A stretch of DNA of 64,000 nt, taken from contig JALNQF010000061.1 in assembly GCA_028456385.1 (NCBI GenBank), positions 62,001 through 126,000 on the forward strand, given 5' to 3'. This DNA is from Ophiosphaerella korrae. Its lineage: Eukaryota > Ascomycota > Dothideomycetes > Pleosporales > Phaeosphaeriaceae. The position numbers and the translations under genes were made by a program. The notes below the pieces were generated by a model that had not been told where the DNA came from, ran no database searches, and worked only from the letters and a program-made list of their open reading frames with translations. Shown one piece after another: positions 1 through 11,206 of this stretch. Numbering within the stretch: position 1 is the first letter of the stretch; each line of letters starts with the position of its first letter.

Positions 1-11
1 ACGCCCACGAC

Positions 12-1727
12 ATGTTACGGCCCCGCACTGTTCAACCGTTAACGCGGGCGCTTTCCCGGACGCCAGCGTCACTCACGCGATCAACGCCATGCGGCAGTAG
101 ACGGGGGCTGGCCACGGTGCTGGCAGAAGAGAGGGACCCGGTCGAGCTGGACCAAATCACCACACTGCCCAATGGCATCCGCGTGGCCACCGAAGCCCTG
201 CCAGGCCACTTTTCCGGCATAGGTGTCTACGTCGAGTCTGGGTCGCGGTACGAGAACGATGCGCTGCGGGGAGTCAGCCACATCATCGACCGCCTGGCTT
301 TCAAGTCGACACGCACCACCACGGGCGACGAGATGGTCGGCAAGATGGAGTCGTTGGGGGGCAACATCCAATGCGCCTCGTCGAGAGAATCGCTCATGTA
401 CCAGGCCGCAACCTTCAACTCCTCCGTAGCCTCCACCGTCGGCATCCTGGCCGAGACCATCCGCGACCCAATCATAACCGAGAACGAGGTGCAGGAACAG
501 CTCGAGACGGCCGACTACGAGATTGGGGAGATCTGGAGCAAGCCAGAGCTCATCCTGCCCGAGCTCGTACACATGGCTGCTTACAAGGACAACACCCTGG
601 GCAACCCGTTGCTATGTCCCAAGGAGCGTCTGCCATACATCAACCGCAACACCGTCGAAGCATACCGAAAGGAATTCTACAAGCCCGACCGGATAGTTCT
701 TGCCTTCGCTGGCGTAGATCATAACGAAGCCGTCCGGCTGTCAGAGCAGTACTTTGCCGATATGAAAAAAGATCAAGGCCCCTCACTGCTCGAAGACACC
801 TCATCTTCGCCATCCCCCCAACAAACCTTCACGGCAGACCACCCCACGCCCACCGGCGCCCCGCCTCAAACCTCCAAACTCCTCTCCAAAATCCCCTTCT
901 TCAAAAACCTCTCCACATCCGCCACCTCCAACGCCTCAGTCAACACCTCACTTGACCTCTCCTTCCCCCCAATCGACACCTCCCTCCCCTCCCACTACAC
1001 CGGCGGCTTCCTCACCCTCCCCCCGATCCCTCCCCCCCTCAACCCCTCCCTCCCCCGCCTCTCCCACATCCACCTCGCCTTTGAAGCCCTCCCCATCTCC
1101 TCCCCCGACATCTACGCCCTCGCAACTCTCCAAACCCTCCTTGGTGGCGGCGGCTCCTTCTCCGCCGGCGGCCCCGGCAAGGGCATGTACTCGCGTCTCT
1201 ACCTCAACGTCCTCAACCAGCACGGCTGGGTCGAGTCTTGCATCGCCTTCAACCACAGCTACACCGACTCGGGCCTCTTCGGCATCGCCGCGTCGTGCGC
1301 CCCCTCCCACGTCGCACAGATGCTCGAGGTCATGTGCCGCGAACTCAAGTCCCTCGGCGACGAATCGGGCTACGCCGCGCTCAAACAGGGCGAAGTCGCC
1401 CGCGCCAAAAACCAGTTGCGTTCCTCACTCCTTATGAATCTCGAGTCCCGCATGGTCGAGCTTGAGGATCTGGGCCGCCAGGTCCAGGTGCATGGCCGCA
1501 AAGTCGGTGTCAAGGAAATGTGCCGCAAGATCGAGGAAGTCACCATCCAGGACTTGCGGCGCGTTGCGCGCACCGTGTTTGGCGGTGGTGTGCAAAACCT
1601 AGGGCAGGGGAGTGGGGCGCCAACGGTGGTGCTGCAGGAGGGCGAGATGGAGGGTTTACGTAGGCGCGAGTTTGCGTGGGAGGATATACAGAGTCGTATT
1701 GCAAAGTGGAAGCTTGGGAGGGCGTAG
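12..1727 (+). CDS. MAS2: Mitochondrial processing peptidase, alpha subunit
   Basis: Single-exon gene of 571 aa; the ATG at 12 opens an Arg/Ser/Thr-rich, acid-free stretch (residues 1-35) typical of a mitochondrial targeting presequence. Residues 45-260 and about 340-560 are the two M16 peptidase-like halves. The zinc motif HxxEH of the catalytic beta subunit is replaced by H-I-I-D-R at 90-94, which identifies the non-catalytic alpha subunit. The flexible Gly-rich loop that alpha subunits use to bind presequences is present at about residues 376-390 (GGGGSFSAGGPGKG). With the beta subunit it removes presequences from imported proteins in the matrix. A Ser/Thr/Pro-rich linker at about 255-325 separates the halves. 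Nothing of the promoter is visible because only 11 bases precede the ATG. Confidence 0.95.
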   Translation: MLRPRTVQPLTRALSRTPASLTRSTPCGSRRGLATVLAEERDPVELDQITTLPNGIRVATEALPGHFSGIGVYVESGSRYENDALRGVSHIIDRLAFKSTRTTTGDEMVGKMESLGGNIQCASSRESLMYQAATFNSSVASTVGILAETIRDPIITENEVQEQLETADYEIGEIWSKPELILPELVHMAAYKDNTLGNPLLCPKERLPYINRNTVEAYRKEFYKPDRIVLAFAGVDHNEAVRLSEQYFADMKKDQGPSLLEDTSSSPSPQQTFTADHPTPTGAPPQTSKLLSKIPFFKNLSTSATSNASVNTSLDLSFPPIDTSLPSHYTGGFLTLPPIPPPLNPSLPRLSHIHLAFEALPISSPDIYALATLQTLLGGGGSFSAGGPGKGMYSRLYLNVLNQHGWVESCIAFNHSYTDSGLFGIAASCAPSHVAQMLEVMCRELKSLGDESGYAALKQGEVARAKNQLRSSLLMNLESRMVELEDLGRQVQVHGRKVGVKEMCRKIEEVTIQDLRRVARTVFGGGVQNLGQGSGAPTVVLQEGEMEGLRRREFAWEDIQSRIAKWKLGRA

Positions 1728-1896
1728 TTGCATGATTTGATTTGATTTGATAGGGGAGGTCGTACACGTTGTATTATATAGATAGACGCGAAACAGGAAA
1801 AGGAATTACGATGGGGGTTAGGGCAATGAAAATGATCAAACGTATTCTACGCATAATTCACACCCTCCCCCGGCATATCAGTCTGCGCGCGCCATT

Positions 1897-2895
1897 TTAT
1901 ACCTGCGCCATGACGCGCTCCATTCCCACTTCCACCACGTCCGGCACACGCATTTCAACCGCCTCTTCTGTCACCGCCACGCCCCCTTCAACAAGCACTT
2001 CACCCTCGCTCTCGCTCTCGACCTCGACCTCCCCATCCTCGCTCTCCGCCCTCCCAAACAGCCCCATAACAGCCTCCCTCAACGCCCACCTCGGCTCCCT
2101 CTCCCGTCCCTGCCCCTGCCCATACATCACCCTCGTCGGCGTATCCACAGACGTGCTCAGCGATGTGTGCGTCGAGGAAGTGGAGGCGGTGGAATTTGCG
2201 AGGGAGGGTGGCGTGAACAGGAGAGGCTCCGTGTGGATTGCGCGGAGGACGTGTGCTGGTTTGGTGGGGAGGGTGGAAGCTTCTTGGGGGGAGATGGGGG
2301 GTGGGCGGGCGGTTAGGGCGGATTCGAAGGAGAGGTAGATACGGTCGCGCCAGTGGGGGCGACAGGTATGGCAAGCGGAGAAGTGACAAGTTGGAGGCTC
2401 CTGTTGCGTGTTAGAGTGGCACGTGAGACACTTTGGGAGGCGTACTGGGGTTGTGTGTAGGATGCTGGGGCCTGCACCGTCATGGTTTGGGGGGGCTTTT
2501 TCTATGGCTGCGAGGGCGGCGACAGTGTTGTTGAGGTAGGTGATGTGGAGGTCGAGTGAGATTGCTTGTCGGAGTTCTTCTTTTTGCGCTTTGAGTCTTT
2601 CGAGTTGGGCGGTGGTGTAGAGGCCTTGCTCTGCGGTAAGAATAACGCTTTCACTCAATCCTGCGGACTCTAGATGCTGACGCGTGGCTGATACGGAGGC
2701 GTTGGTGTGGTCATGATCGTCGTAATGGGACACCATGTGATGCTGTGATGGGTGACCATGGCATTCTTGTCGACACTGATAGAGAAACCCCATGGATGGT
2801 GGCTGACCGCAAACAGGGCACAACAGCTCCCGTCCATAGATCCGGTCCATGTCGACATGGGTGCAAGTTGGGAGACGCCCGCCGCGCTTCGGCAT
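1897..2895 (-). CDS. Cysteine-rich protein of unknown function
   Basis: Uninterrupted reading frame of 332 aa from the ATG at 2895; in-frame ATGs at 2925 and 2958 are alternatives. I do not recognise the family. Near the N-terminus Cys and His residues are spaced like a zinc-binding cluster (CTH...LLCPVCGQPP...YQCRQECHGH). A second cluster lies mid-protein (CLTCHS...CHFSACHTCRPHW), followed by an R-D-R-I-Y segment that echoes the M-D-R-I-Y of the first cluster. The last 70 residues are acidic and of low complexity. It is tail to tail with the MPP alpha gene, with 169 bases between the stop codons. A zinc-dependent or RING-like role is possible but is inference. The codon use and the two ordered Cys clusters make a real gene likely. 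Confidence 0.6.
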   Translation of the reverse strand: MPKRGGRLPTCTHVDMDRIYGRELLCPVCGQPPSMGFLYQCRQECHGHPSQHHMVSHYDDHDHTNASVSATRQHLESAGLSESVILTAEQGLYTTAQLERLKAQKEELRQAISLDLHITYLNNTVAALAAIEKAPPNHDGAGPSILHTTPVRLPKCLTCHSNTQQEPPTCHFSACHTCRPHWRDRIYLSFESALTARPPPISPQEASTLPTKPAHVLRAIHTEPLLFTPPSLANSTASTSSTHTSLSTSVDTPTRVMYGQGQGREREPRWALREAVMGLFGRAESEDGEVEVESESEGEVLVEGGVAVTEEAVEMRVPDVVEVGMERVMAQV

Positions 2896-4298
2896 GTTGT
2901 GGGTCTTGAGCTTGTTAACGAGCATATTGAGATTGATATCCCATGTACCTACTCGCATGTTGGGCCACGCGAGAACGGATCGTGACTGGTAGGAGTGTCG
3001 ACGATGAGGCGAGGTTGCTCCAGGTAATTTGCGTAATTTCGGGCAGTTGCGTGGTACGTTTGCTGTGAATGAAGGCACAATCGAATCGAGCAAGAGCGAC
3101 TCAATTCCTCAGCGCCGACATCGAGAAACGCCGTGACCCTTTCGCGCGTGGCAAGCAAAGTACCCGCGTACAATAACGAAACCGAGAGTGTAACCCCAAC
3201 TTGTGGACAAAGTAAGGTGCCGATGACCTTGCGAGCCATAAATGGTCATGCGTGGTTGTTGCCAAGACATACAAACGGCCTTCACGATGACTCGGCGAAC
3301 TGACACGCATCTGGCGAAGGAGAGAAGATCAGGGTCAGCACCAGTCAAGACGTTGTGATCGAGTCTGTATCCAAACTGTAACCAGCTCCTTAGGATATGT
3401 ACTACCATATCATTGCTACATTGCAGCAAGCACCCTGACGCCGTGTGGAGAGTCGATAACAGAATGAAAGTAGAAGCCTAGTCTTACACAGGAGGAGGCT
3501 GGCCGCCAGGACCTTTACCTTGGACGTATTACTCACTCTGCTTACTGTGGCTTGAGAGAAGATAGGGAGTGGGATAAGGAAATGGATTAAAGCCTTTTGA
3601 TCACAGACGAAGATTCAAAATAAGGAAAGATTTTGAAAGAAGAAGAATTTGCAAACCAATCAACCGCCTTTTGCAGTTGTTGTTACCTGTGGTCTTTCTC
3701 TGCTCTTGCTGCATACCTACCAGTATGGGGTACATCGTGTTCGACGAGCCTGGTACGTATGATGGTACGAATTCGACATTGTTCTACAAAAAGGCACAGA
3801 TATGCTAAAGATGGCGTAGGTCCAGGCACTACGAATACAGTATGGTGATGAAGATGGCCGGCAGTGTTATCGCAGTCGGTACCTGAGGCTCAGGTGTTCC
3901 GACCCATTGGCACGGCGGATGCCGACGTGGACCCGTCATGGCAACAAAAGCACAGCGCCCGCTGCGTGTGAGCTCGAGAAGTCAGAAAGCACATCTCGTC
4001 CTTCATAACTTGCAAAGAACAGAAATATACTCGAGGAGCAAGGCTCAATCGTCCACAAGACTACGGGACGCGGGCCGAGGTGTTGTTGTTGTCAGTCACG
4101 ACACTCGCCAGGTCCCAGGCCAGACAGGCGTTAGCGCAACCAAAGCAGATTGGGCCTCGGAGCAGTGTTGTCGTCCCAGCCATCGTCAACAACACCTCCC
4201 AGCGCAACTCACCACCTCCATCGCCATCAGCCTGCACCCCTACTCGGCCATTCCCGGACCCCCTCTCTACGCGCCCATTTCACTCGCTTGAACGCGCC
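2896..4298. other. Intergenic region, 1.4 kb
   Basis: No reading frame here has recognisable protein content. It holds the 5' side of the Cys-rich gene on the left and the promoter and leader of the Mpv17-family gene on the right. Short open frames at 3109-3429 and 3938-4291 lack conserved motifs. Confidence 0.5.
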
Positions 4299-5298
4299 AT
4301 GTCGTCGGTGAAATTCGAAAAGGAGACGACGGTCAAGGCAGCCTCGGTGGTTGCCGATGCTACGTCGTCCAAGGGCAAGGACGACCTCTTGCACGAGGTT
4401 GGCCAAGCCCTCACCAAGGGCGGTGGCCCCAATGGCTATCTTGCAGTGAGTGCTGCGCAATTGCAATTACGAATATTATTGTAAACATGGCCGTGCTAAC
4501 AGGCGGCGTGCCAGGCCTATCTCAGGCAGCTCCAGCAAAACCCGCTGAGGACCAAGATGCTGACCTCGGGCACCCTCTCTGGCCTGCAGGAGTTTCTCGC
4601 GTCGTGGATCGCCCATGACCGGAGCAAGAGCGGCCACTACTTCACCTCGCGCGTTCCCAAGATGGCCCTCTATGGCGCAGTCATCAGCGCGCCCCTGGGC
4701 CACGTCCTGATCAGCCTCCTCCAGAAGGTCTTCCAAGGGCGCAAGAGCTTAAAGGCCAAGATCTTGCAGATCCTCGCCAGCAATCTGATGGTGCGTCCGC
4801 CTCGCGACTCCCCAGCCCGGAAGCGCGCGCTAACCCGTACAGATTGCGCCCATCCAGAACAGCGTCTACCTCGTCTCCATGGCGCTCATTGCAGGCGCCC
4901 GCACATTCCACCAGGTCCGCGCAACCGTAAAGGCCGGCTTCTGGCCCGTCATGAAGGTTAGCTGGATCGTCTCGCCCATCTCGCTTGCCTTTGCCCAGCA
5001 ATTCCTACCTGAGACCACCTGGGTGCCCTTCTTCAACATCATTGGCTTCATCATCGGCACCTACATCAACGCACACACCAAGAAGAAGAGGCTCGCCGCC
5101 CTGAGGCGAAAGCACTACGGTGACGGAAGGGACGGCACCGGACGAGACTACAGCAGCGGACGGAGCCAAATCGGCGGAAGGCCTGGCGACGACTATGGCC
5201 GCAAGGACGACTATAGCCGTAAAGATGAGTACATCCGCAAGGACGAATACACCCGCAAAGACGACTTTCCCCGCCCCGGCGACGCACCACGCTACTAA
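4299..5298 (+). CDS. Mpv17/PMP22-family integral membrane protein with repetitive charged tail
   Basis: Three exons: 4299-4445, 4515-4790 and 4843-5298, giving 292 aa. The introns are GTGAGT...CAG and GTGCGT...CAG. The second exon could instead start at 4503, which is also in frame and adds four residues. Residues 49-245 carry the Mpv17/PMP22 pattern: a GYLAxYLRQLQxNPLRTKM-like start, several hydrophobic segments and the family signature around W-I-V-S-P-I-S-L-A-F-A-Q-Q-F-L-P. Members sit in the inner mitochondrial, peroxisomal or vacuolar membrane, and some form channels; the location of this one is not shown. After the last membrane segment comes a basic stretch, then a tail with five tandem copies of a seven-residue unit of the form (x)RKD(D/E)Y/F, which the family usually lacks. 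Confidence 0.88.
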
Positions 5299-6486
5299 GC
5301 ACCAACACCATGTATGGAGACGAGGCGCGGCCCCCACGAGCATAGGTAATTAATTGCGACGAACCTCGCACCTGGAACGGAGCCACTCTTAACCACGACA
5401 TTAAGCGTCTCCACCTCTTCCTAACACTTGAGAGCTGCGACATCTGATGACGATTTTGTATATCCCTTGGTTCTTGTTCGATGATTGGAAGATATAGTTG
5501 GTGTTCTGGCTCGATTGAATATATTCTTACGCTTAGGACCGTCTCCCACTCTATATGCGTATGTAACATAGTGAACATGTGTTCCCCCCGAAAACCACTG
5601 TTGAACCCCCCCCCCTCCCCCCAAATCGATCCGCAATCCCCTCTATCCACGCTCAATCCGCCACGTTTTGCTCGTGCCCCGTTGCGGAAAAAGCACAAAA
5701 GCTAGGCTGTACCCTGTGACACCCCAGCTCCCTATTCGTGCTCTGCACTTGCTGAACCACTTATTCGTTTGTGCCCGCTAACCACCCTGCTAAGAACAGC
5801 TACTAGGTCAAGCAGAACCCCACCAGCGCAAATTCCACGCGCTCAATGCCGACTCTATAGAACACAAGACGCAGACGCAGATGTGGACATAGACGGACAG
5901 CCAGTCACCAACTTGAACATCATCGCGTTGCTGGATTCCTTCACTAACTGCTCTTGTACTTGGAATGGCATATTATCGTACAAACGGCTGGAGGATGCTT
6001 GTGATGTTTGACAACTGCGTTGGCTCGGTAGATACATTGTGACGGACGAGTTCAGCGGTGGCAGAGCGGTGGTGCACAGTGTACTATCCATCATTGGGCT
6101 CGAAGGAAATATGATGTATGGGTAGATACGGGTCTCGTATCATGGATGGGCGCGTGGGCGTATAGGTTCCCCGAGCCCTGTTTTGTGAAAGCGACACGCT
6201 GGAACGCCACATTTAGTAGCATGTCTCCTGCTTCCAAAAAAAAGCCCCCCCCCCCACCAGATTTAGGGTCATGTATCATGGTGCACGTTTAATTGATATT
6301 TACATTGAGTTATGAGAAGTGACTACGTAATGACCAAACTGTCTCGTCCGGGAAGATGTGTCGTGCATGTTAACTGAAAACAAGGACATGTATCATGGTA
6401 TGGTGAGTTATCTTAGGGTTATGGGGTGGATTTTGGAATCCGAATTTTCTATCACTTGGTCCGCCTTCAGACACCGTTTTCAACGA
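5299..6486. other. Intergenic region between convergent genes
   Basis: No convincing gene. It contains the 3' ends of the Mpv17-family gene and the vWA gene. Two homopolymer tracts stand out: C10-T-C6 at 5606-5622, and an A-run followed by 11 C at about 6235-6255. Both are prone to sequencing and polymerase slippage. Confidence 0.5.
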
Positions 6487-8970
6487 TTAGTACCTTCCAC
6501 CGGGCGGAGGCTGGCCGTACGGCTGCTGGCCTGGGTATCCTCCACCTGGGGGAGGAGCACCACCCTGTGGGGGTCGCTGCTGTTGGCCATACTGGCCCTG
6601 CTGAGGATACTGTCCAGGTGGTGGGGCACCGTACTGGCCTTGTCCCTGAGGAGGATGACCTTGCTGACCATACTGTCCGCCTGGCGGTGGTGCACCGTAC
6701 TGGCCTTGGCCTTGAACTTGGGGTGGCTGACCGTATTGACCTTGAGGAGGTGCGCCATATTGTCCCTGAGGAGGTGCTCCATACTGTCCTGGTGGAGGCT
6801 GCTGGCCATAGCCTTGCTGAGGTGGGCCACCGTATTGGCCACCAGGTGGAGCGCCATATCCTCCAGGCGCAGGGTGATTGGTCTTCTCATCCTTGGCGTC
6901 GTAGCTGCGATCGATAGCACCAAGCAAAAGCTTGATGATCCAGAGGTCGGGTGTGAGATCCACGGGTGGGTTGGCGCGAGCCATCTCTTCCTGTTCGTTT
7001 TCGAAGTCTAGCAGCATCCATTAGTCAGGTTACCAAGATGAAGGAATGCAAACTTACTGGAAGTGCAGTCTACCATAGGACCAATTTGTGGGTCCTCATC
7101 AAGCTTGCCAAGGAACTTCTTCGCTGCCTCATCATTACCAACTTGGGCAAACTCGAATGCAATACCGCCACGGCCGTACTGTGGGTATTGTCGCTGAAGA
7201 GTATCGAACGCGTATCGGATAGTATCAAATACAGCGTTTTGCGGCTCACCAGCCGGCTGACCATCGGTGATGGCAATGACCAAGATCGGCTTTCTTAGTT
7301 GACCCTGAGCAGCCTTTGAAAGTACTATCTCATCAATGACCTTCTTGCGGAGAGAAGTACCCATTGGGGTGAGCCCCTTGAACTGAACACCGCGCATGAC
7401 CTCTTCGATTTGGGCTTCGCTAGCTACTCCGTCCTGGAGGGGCCTGCCTTGCTGATTGCGGGCACCAGAGAGGTCAGTGTTCATGAAGCGGAGAGAAATA
7501 CCATCCGCATCGAACAGGGTTGCAGCGAAAGATACACGGTCCAAGATGAGACGCAAGTCCTTAATACGGCTGCCTTCCTCTTCAAACTGCATAGAGCCAC
7601 TGTCATCTATGAAAGATAAGCTAAGATCCTTATGAAAGACTTTTGCGACTTACCGATGTACAACACAATATCATAGAGGGCTAGCTTGACGATATCGTTG
7701 GCAATCTCCTTTTGCACGCGCCAGCGCTGGATTACTTGGTTGACCTTTCCAGGGGCTTGTTGCGCGATCTGCTCAATGACTGGAGAGTTCTGGGGGTAGA
7801 ATCCTTGGAGACCCTTTTCCTGGATGCACGCTTGCAAGAGCTGCTTGTAAGCTCCAATCTCGGCAGGACTTGCCTGAACCTGTTGTGGAGGAGGGGCACC
7901 TCCATATCCGCCCTGAGGAGGTGGAGCTCCATACTGTCCCTGGGGAGGCTGCACTGGGGGTGCACCGCCCTGTACATCAAATATTAGCAAACGCCTGATT
8001 CTAAAACTAAGTAATTGAACGTGCTGCGTGTGAAAAACAAAAAACAAAAGAGAGGAGTACTAAAGCATCAGGGGTAACCGACATAAGGTGGATAAGGTGC
8101 TGCCTGACCATAAGGTTGTCCGTATTGCTGCTGGGGTGGCTGTCCGTATTGTTGCTGTGAAGGTTGTTGTCCAAACTGATTTTGCTGTTGCTGAGGTTGT
8201 TGTCCCCATTGATTTTGTCGCTGAGGATAGGGCGGCGGTTGCTGCCCATAAGGTTGTTGCGCAGGAGGTTGGCCATACTGAGGTTGCTGTCCAGGATATG
8301 GCGACTGAGGATGGGACTGAGGATACGGGGAAGCCATTTGACTAGGTGGTGGCGGAGCCGGTCTGTTGTATCCTGACTGTCCTTGAGAGTAAGGTGACGA
8401 TGGGCCAAGAGGAGCTGGAGGGGCTTGAGGAGAGAAGGGTGACTGTGGAGGCACTTGCGATCCAGGACGCTGAGGTATAGGCGGCCCGCCTTGTAGAGGG
8501 GGAGCTTGGGGATATGGGCTGGAAGCCTGTCCAGGATAAGGCTGATAGGCGCTGTAGTTTGGGCCTGACATGTTGCTTGAGAGTGGCATGTGTGGCTGTG
8601 GAGTAAGTGTGGCGACACAGGCGCGGTGGTGTGTGGATGCTCGGGTGTTTATTCCAGACAGCGGGAGGTTTGCTCGGAAGTCGGGAACAGGGTGGGGTCA
8701 GGAAAAATGCGGGCGAAGGCTGAGCCGTAGGATGATGACGCGTGCAGAGCAAAACGCAAGAAAGAAAGGGCTTTTCTTACCGCGGGTGCGCCGGCACCTT
8801 GGGCACCGCCTGGATAGGGCTGGTATTGCTGTTGCCCGGGCTACGTCACATCAATATTGTTGCCAACAACAGCAGCTTCACATGTGGAGACTCACGTAGC
8901 CACCTGGACCGCCTGGCGCGCCTGGAGCACCTGGAGGAGGATATCCGCCTCCAGCATTTGCTGCAGCCAT
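6487..8970 (-). CDS. von Willebrand factor A domain protein with Pro/Gln/Gly/Tyr-rich arms
   Basis: Six exons on the minus strand: 8970-8896, 8840-8781, 8595-8083, 7969-7654, 7606-7058 and 7007-6487; the sum is 2034 bases, 677 aa. Phases match at every join. The donor after 8083 is the weaker GTCGGT. Residues 1-275 are low-complexity PxGQYGxPP-like sequence. A helical segment (about 276-320) leads into a vWA domain. Its MIDAS residues are visible: DDSGSM across the exon 4/5 join, the Thr of GLTPMGT, and the Asp of ITDGQP. This pattern resembles copine-type vWA domains, which bind a metal ion and protein partners. A C-terminal arm of about 110 residues repeats PPGQYGQ/APP. No signal peptide or membrane segment is seen, so it is probably cytosolic. 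The low-complexity arms resemble phase-separating sequences, but that is inference. Confidence 0.82.
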
Positions 8971-9588
8971 CTTTGACGCGAGCTACAGCGCGTAAACTGG
9001 TCAGCCCAACCGATGACGAAGGCGCGGGGCATGGAGGGGTAGCGAGCGTGGCTGGCGAGACAACTTACACCCATCTTTGAGGATTGTTCGTGGTAAAGTT
9101 AGCAATTCAAGAGCTGCCGATAGTTCAAGGCTGACTTGAGAATGAAATGCAGGATAAGGAGGCAGAAGTAGGAGTTCAAGTAGGCGAAGAGTGCCTTGCT
9201 CGACGGTGTAGGGTCAAGCTGAGGATGACGGCAGGGGACGAGCTACCCTGGCCCTGCGCACAGCCTAGTGGGCGCCTGCGCCTCGTTGCCACATCATTGG
9301 CCAGGTTGGGTGGCGACTGCGCCTGAGAATGTTTGCTGTGGGCTGAGCCTGAGCCTGAGCCATGTCTATGCTGTGTTTGTCTAAAGTGCGCCACGTTGCT
9401 GATGGTTCGATGAACGAGCGGGGCAGGTGCATGCGGCATATTAGGCAGCAGACAAATAAACGCCAATAGATCGAGCCTTGTGCACTGCACAGTTTTCATA
9501 ATACTTGCCGGCATATGTTGCGCATCTTTCTAGAACTCACTAGGTATTACATGGTGGTGGTACACGCCACAACAAGCTCCAGTGACAG
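8971..9588. other. Intergenic region upstream of the vWA gene
   Basis: Promoter and leader of the vWA gene and the 3' end of the GEP4-like gene. A short GCTGAGCCTGAGCCTGAGCC triplet-like repeat lies at about 9341-9360. No gene is seen. Confidence 0.5.
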
Positions 9589-10344
9589 TCACTCAAAGTG
9601 GCTGTGCCCCGCTGGGTCAGGCGCACTGTAACCCCTTCTGAACAGAAAGCTCTGCAGGCCGTCTTCCATTCTTGCAAACTGCTGTGGGTCAGTATTGTCA
9701 TAGGGCGTCCATATTGGCTGTACTTACAAAACCTCGTCCCGCCACGCCATCCCTCACCCAAACCCCATAACTGCCCATCATGTTCGCCATCATGATGTCA
9801 GTGGATAGTCGGTCTCCAACCACGACGATTTGGTCAGGCCTCGTAACCCCAGCATCGGGATGTGCTCTGAAGTAAGCCATGACCTCCTCTTTGCACCCCG
9901 GCTTCTTGGTTGAGTGTTGTAGTACCTTGATGCCGGTATTGCTTTCTAAAATTGCTGCCTCTTTTAGTTGCTTATCTGAGTCGGTCCCTGCAGTGTTGGA
10001 AACAACCAGAAGTTTGGTGCCTGGGTAGGCCTCCCGAAGGCGCTGGAAATGGTCCTATATGGTATGAACATGGTGATAGTGATTCAAATGAGCCAACTAT
10101 AGGCAAAACCCACATGGTACGGCTTGTGAATCTCATTTGTATGTGGCACGGCAAAGCAATTATCTTTGTCTAAGACTACGGCTTGGATATCCACCTCTTT
10201 TCCGCCATTTGCGCCATCCTTCCTAGGAAATGCTTTCGAAAGTGGTATTGGAAGGTGATTGAAAGTTGACACCGTGTGCTGCGGAAGACATAGAGTTGGA
10301 TCCCTCAACAGACGAAAAATGTTTAAAGTACCCGAAATATTCAT
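9589..10344 (-). CDS. GEP4: HAD-family phosphatidylglycerophosphatase, mitochondrial (GEP4 type)
   Basis: Three exons: 10344-10114, 10054-9728 and 9681-9589, giving 216 aa with all joins in phase 0. The HAD motif I is DKDNC (in A-V-V-L-D-K-D-N-C-F), motif II is the S-N-T in L-L-V-V-S-N-T-A-G, the Lys of motif III is in TKKPGCKEE, and motif IV is V-V-G-D-R-L-S-T-D. This set matches the YqeG/Gep4 family, which dephosphorylates phosphatidylglycerophosphate in cardiolipin synthesis at the matrix face of the inner mitochondrial membrane. Yeast Gep4 is about 185 aa, so the length fits. It is head to head with SmD3 across 354 bases. Confidence 0.9.
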
Positions 10345-10698
10345 CGTAAAGGTAGGTCGGATTGGAGTGTAAAGAGGATGGGGGAATACACACAGCGGCT
10401 GACTAAGAGATGGCCAAAGCTCCAGGTAATAACTTCAACCTTAACTTTGGTGTTCACAGCACCGAATTTCGAACACGCACCGCCGCACCAACGCCACTCT
10501 CACTATCGTGGGAACACATTCCTCCGCGCTGATCTGGTCGCAGGGTTTCATTCGTCGGACTCGCCATCAGCATAATACCGGCACGGTCGCACCGCCTGCT
10601 TCGAACCTACACAGAAGTCTTCACAAAGGCTCTCTATCAACGCGCATAGCTCGGCATAGCTGGTTCAGACATTTAAGGCTCGGCAAGCTTCTGTCAAA
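10345..10698. promoter_or_regulatory. Shared promoter region of GEP4-like and SmD3 genes
   Basis: The 354 bases separate two divergent start codons, so both promoters must lie here or overlap into the genes. No TATA box or known operator is evident. Confidence 0.55.
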
Positions 10699-11206
10699 AT
10701 GACTAGCACCATCGGCATACCCATCAAGCTCCTCAATGAGGCAGCTGTGCGGCTACCCCTCGTTACCGGCAACATCTGCTAGCACTGACAGCGTACAGGG
10801 ACATATCATCACCATTGAGATCACGTCTGGCGAAGTCTACCGTGGAAAGCTTCTAGAGGGTGCGCTCATGCCCACGCTTGCATTTGTTGCATAGCCACTG
10901 ACTGCTTCATAGCCGAGGACAACATGAACGTCCAGCTCAAAGACATCACGGTCACCGCGCGCGACGGTCGTGTGTCACATTTGGAACAGGTTTACATCCG
11001 GGGCAGCCATGTGCGGTACTTTATTGTGCCAGACATGTTGAGGTATGATGCGCGCTTGCTGAGCCATGTGCGTTTTGCTAATGCTCCACAGGAACGCGCC
11101 CATGTTTAGGTCGAGAGGTACGCGTGGTCGTGGCGTCGGTCTTGCACGTGGTCGGGCGACAGTCAACAGGGCTAGGGCTACCACAAGGGGCGGAGGTCGT
11201 GGATGA
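10699..11206 (+). CDS. SMD3: Small nuclear ribonucleoprotein Sm D3
   Basis: Four exons: 10699-10746, 10799-10859, 10913-11042 and 11092-11206, giving 117 aa. The product starts [18 protein letters not shown] and has both Sm motifs: Sm1 with [16 protein letters not shown], and Sm2 with [11 protein letters not shown]. The C-terminus is an RG/GR-rich tail, the site of arginine methylation in other fungi and animals. Sm D3 forms part of the heptameric ring on U1, U2, U4 and U5 snRNAs and is essential for splicing. Length and intron density are normal for the family. The first donor is GTGCGG, slightly off consensus. Confidence 0.96.

Noticed and set aside
948..1437. Long open frames on both strands inside the MPP alpha gene
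   Set aside because: They are shadows of a GC-rich, Pro/Ser-coding stretch; only the 571-codon frame has family motifs.
5606..5622. Poly-C tract as a functional element
   Set aside because: A lone homopolymer in an intergenic region; no further structure supports a role.
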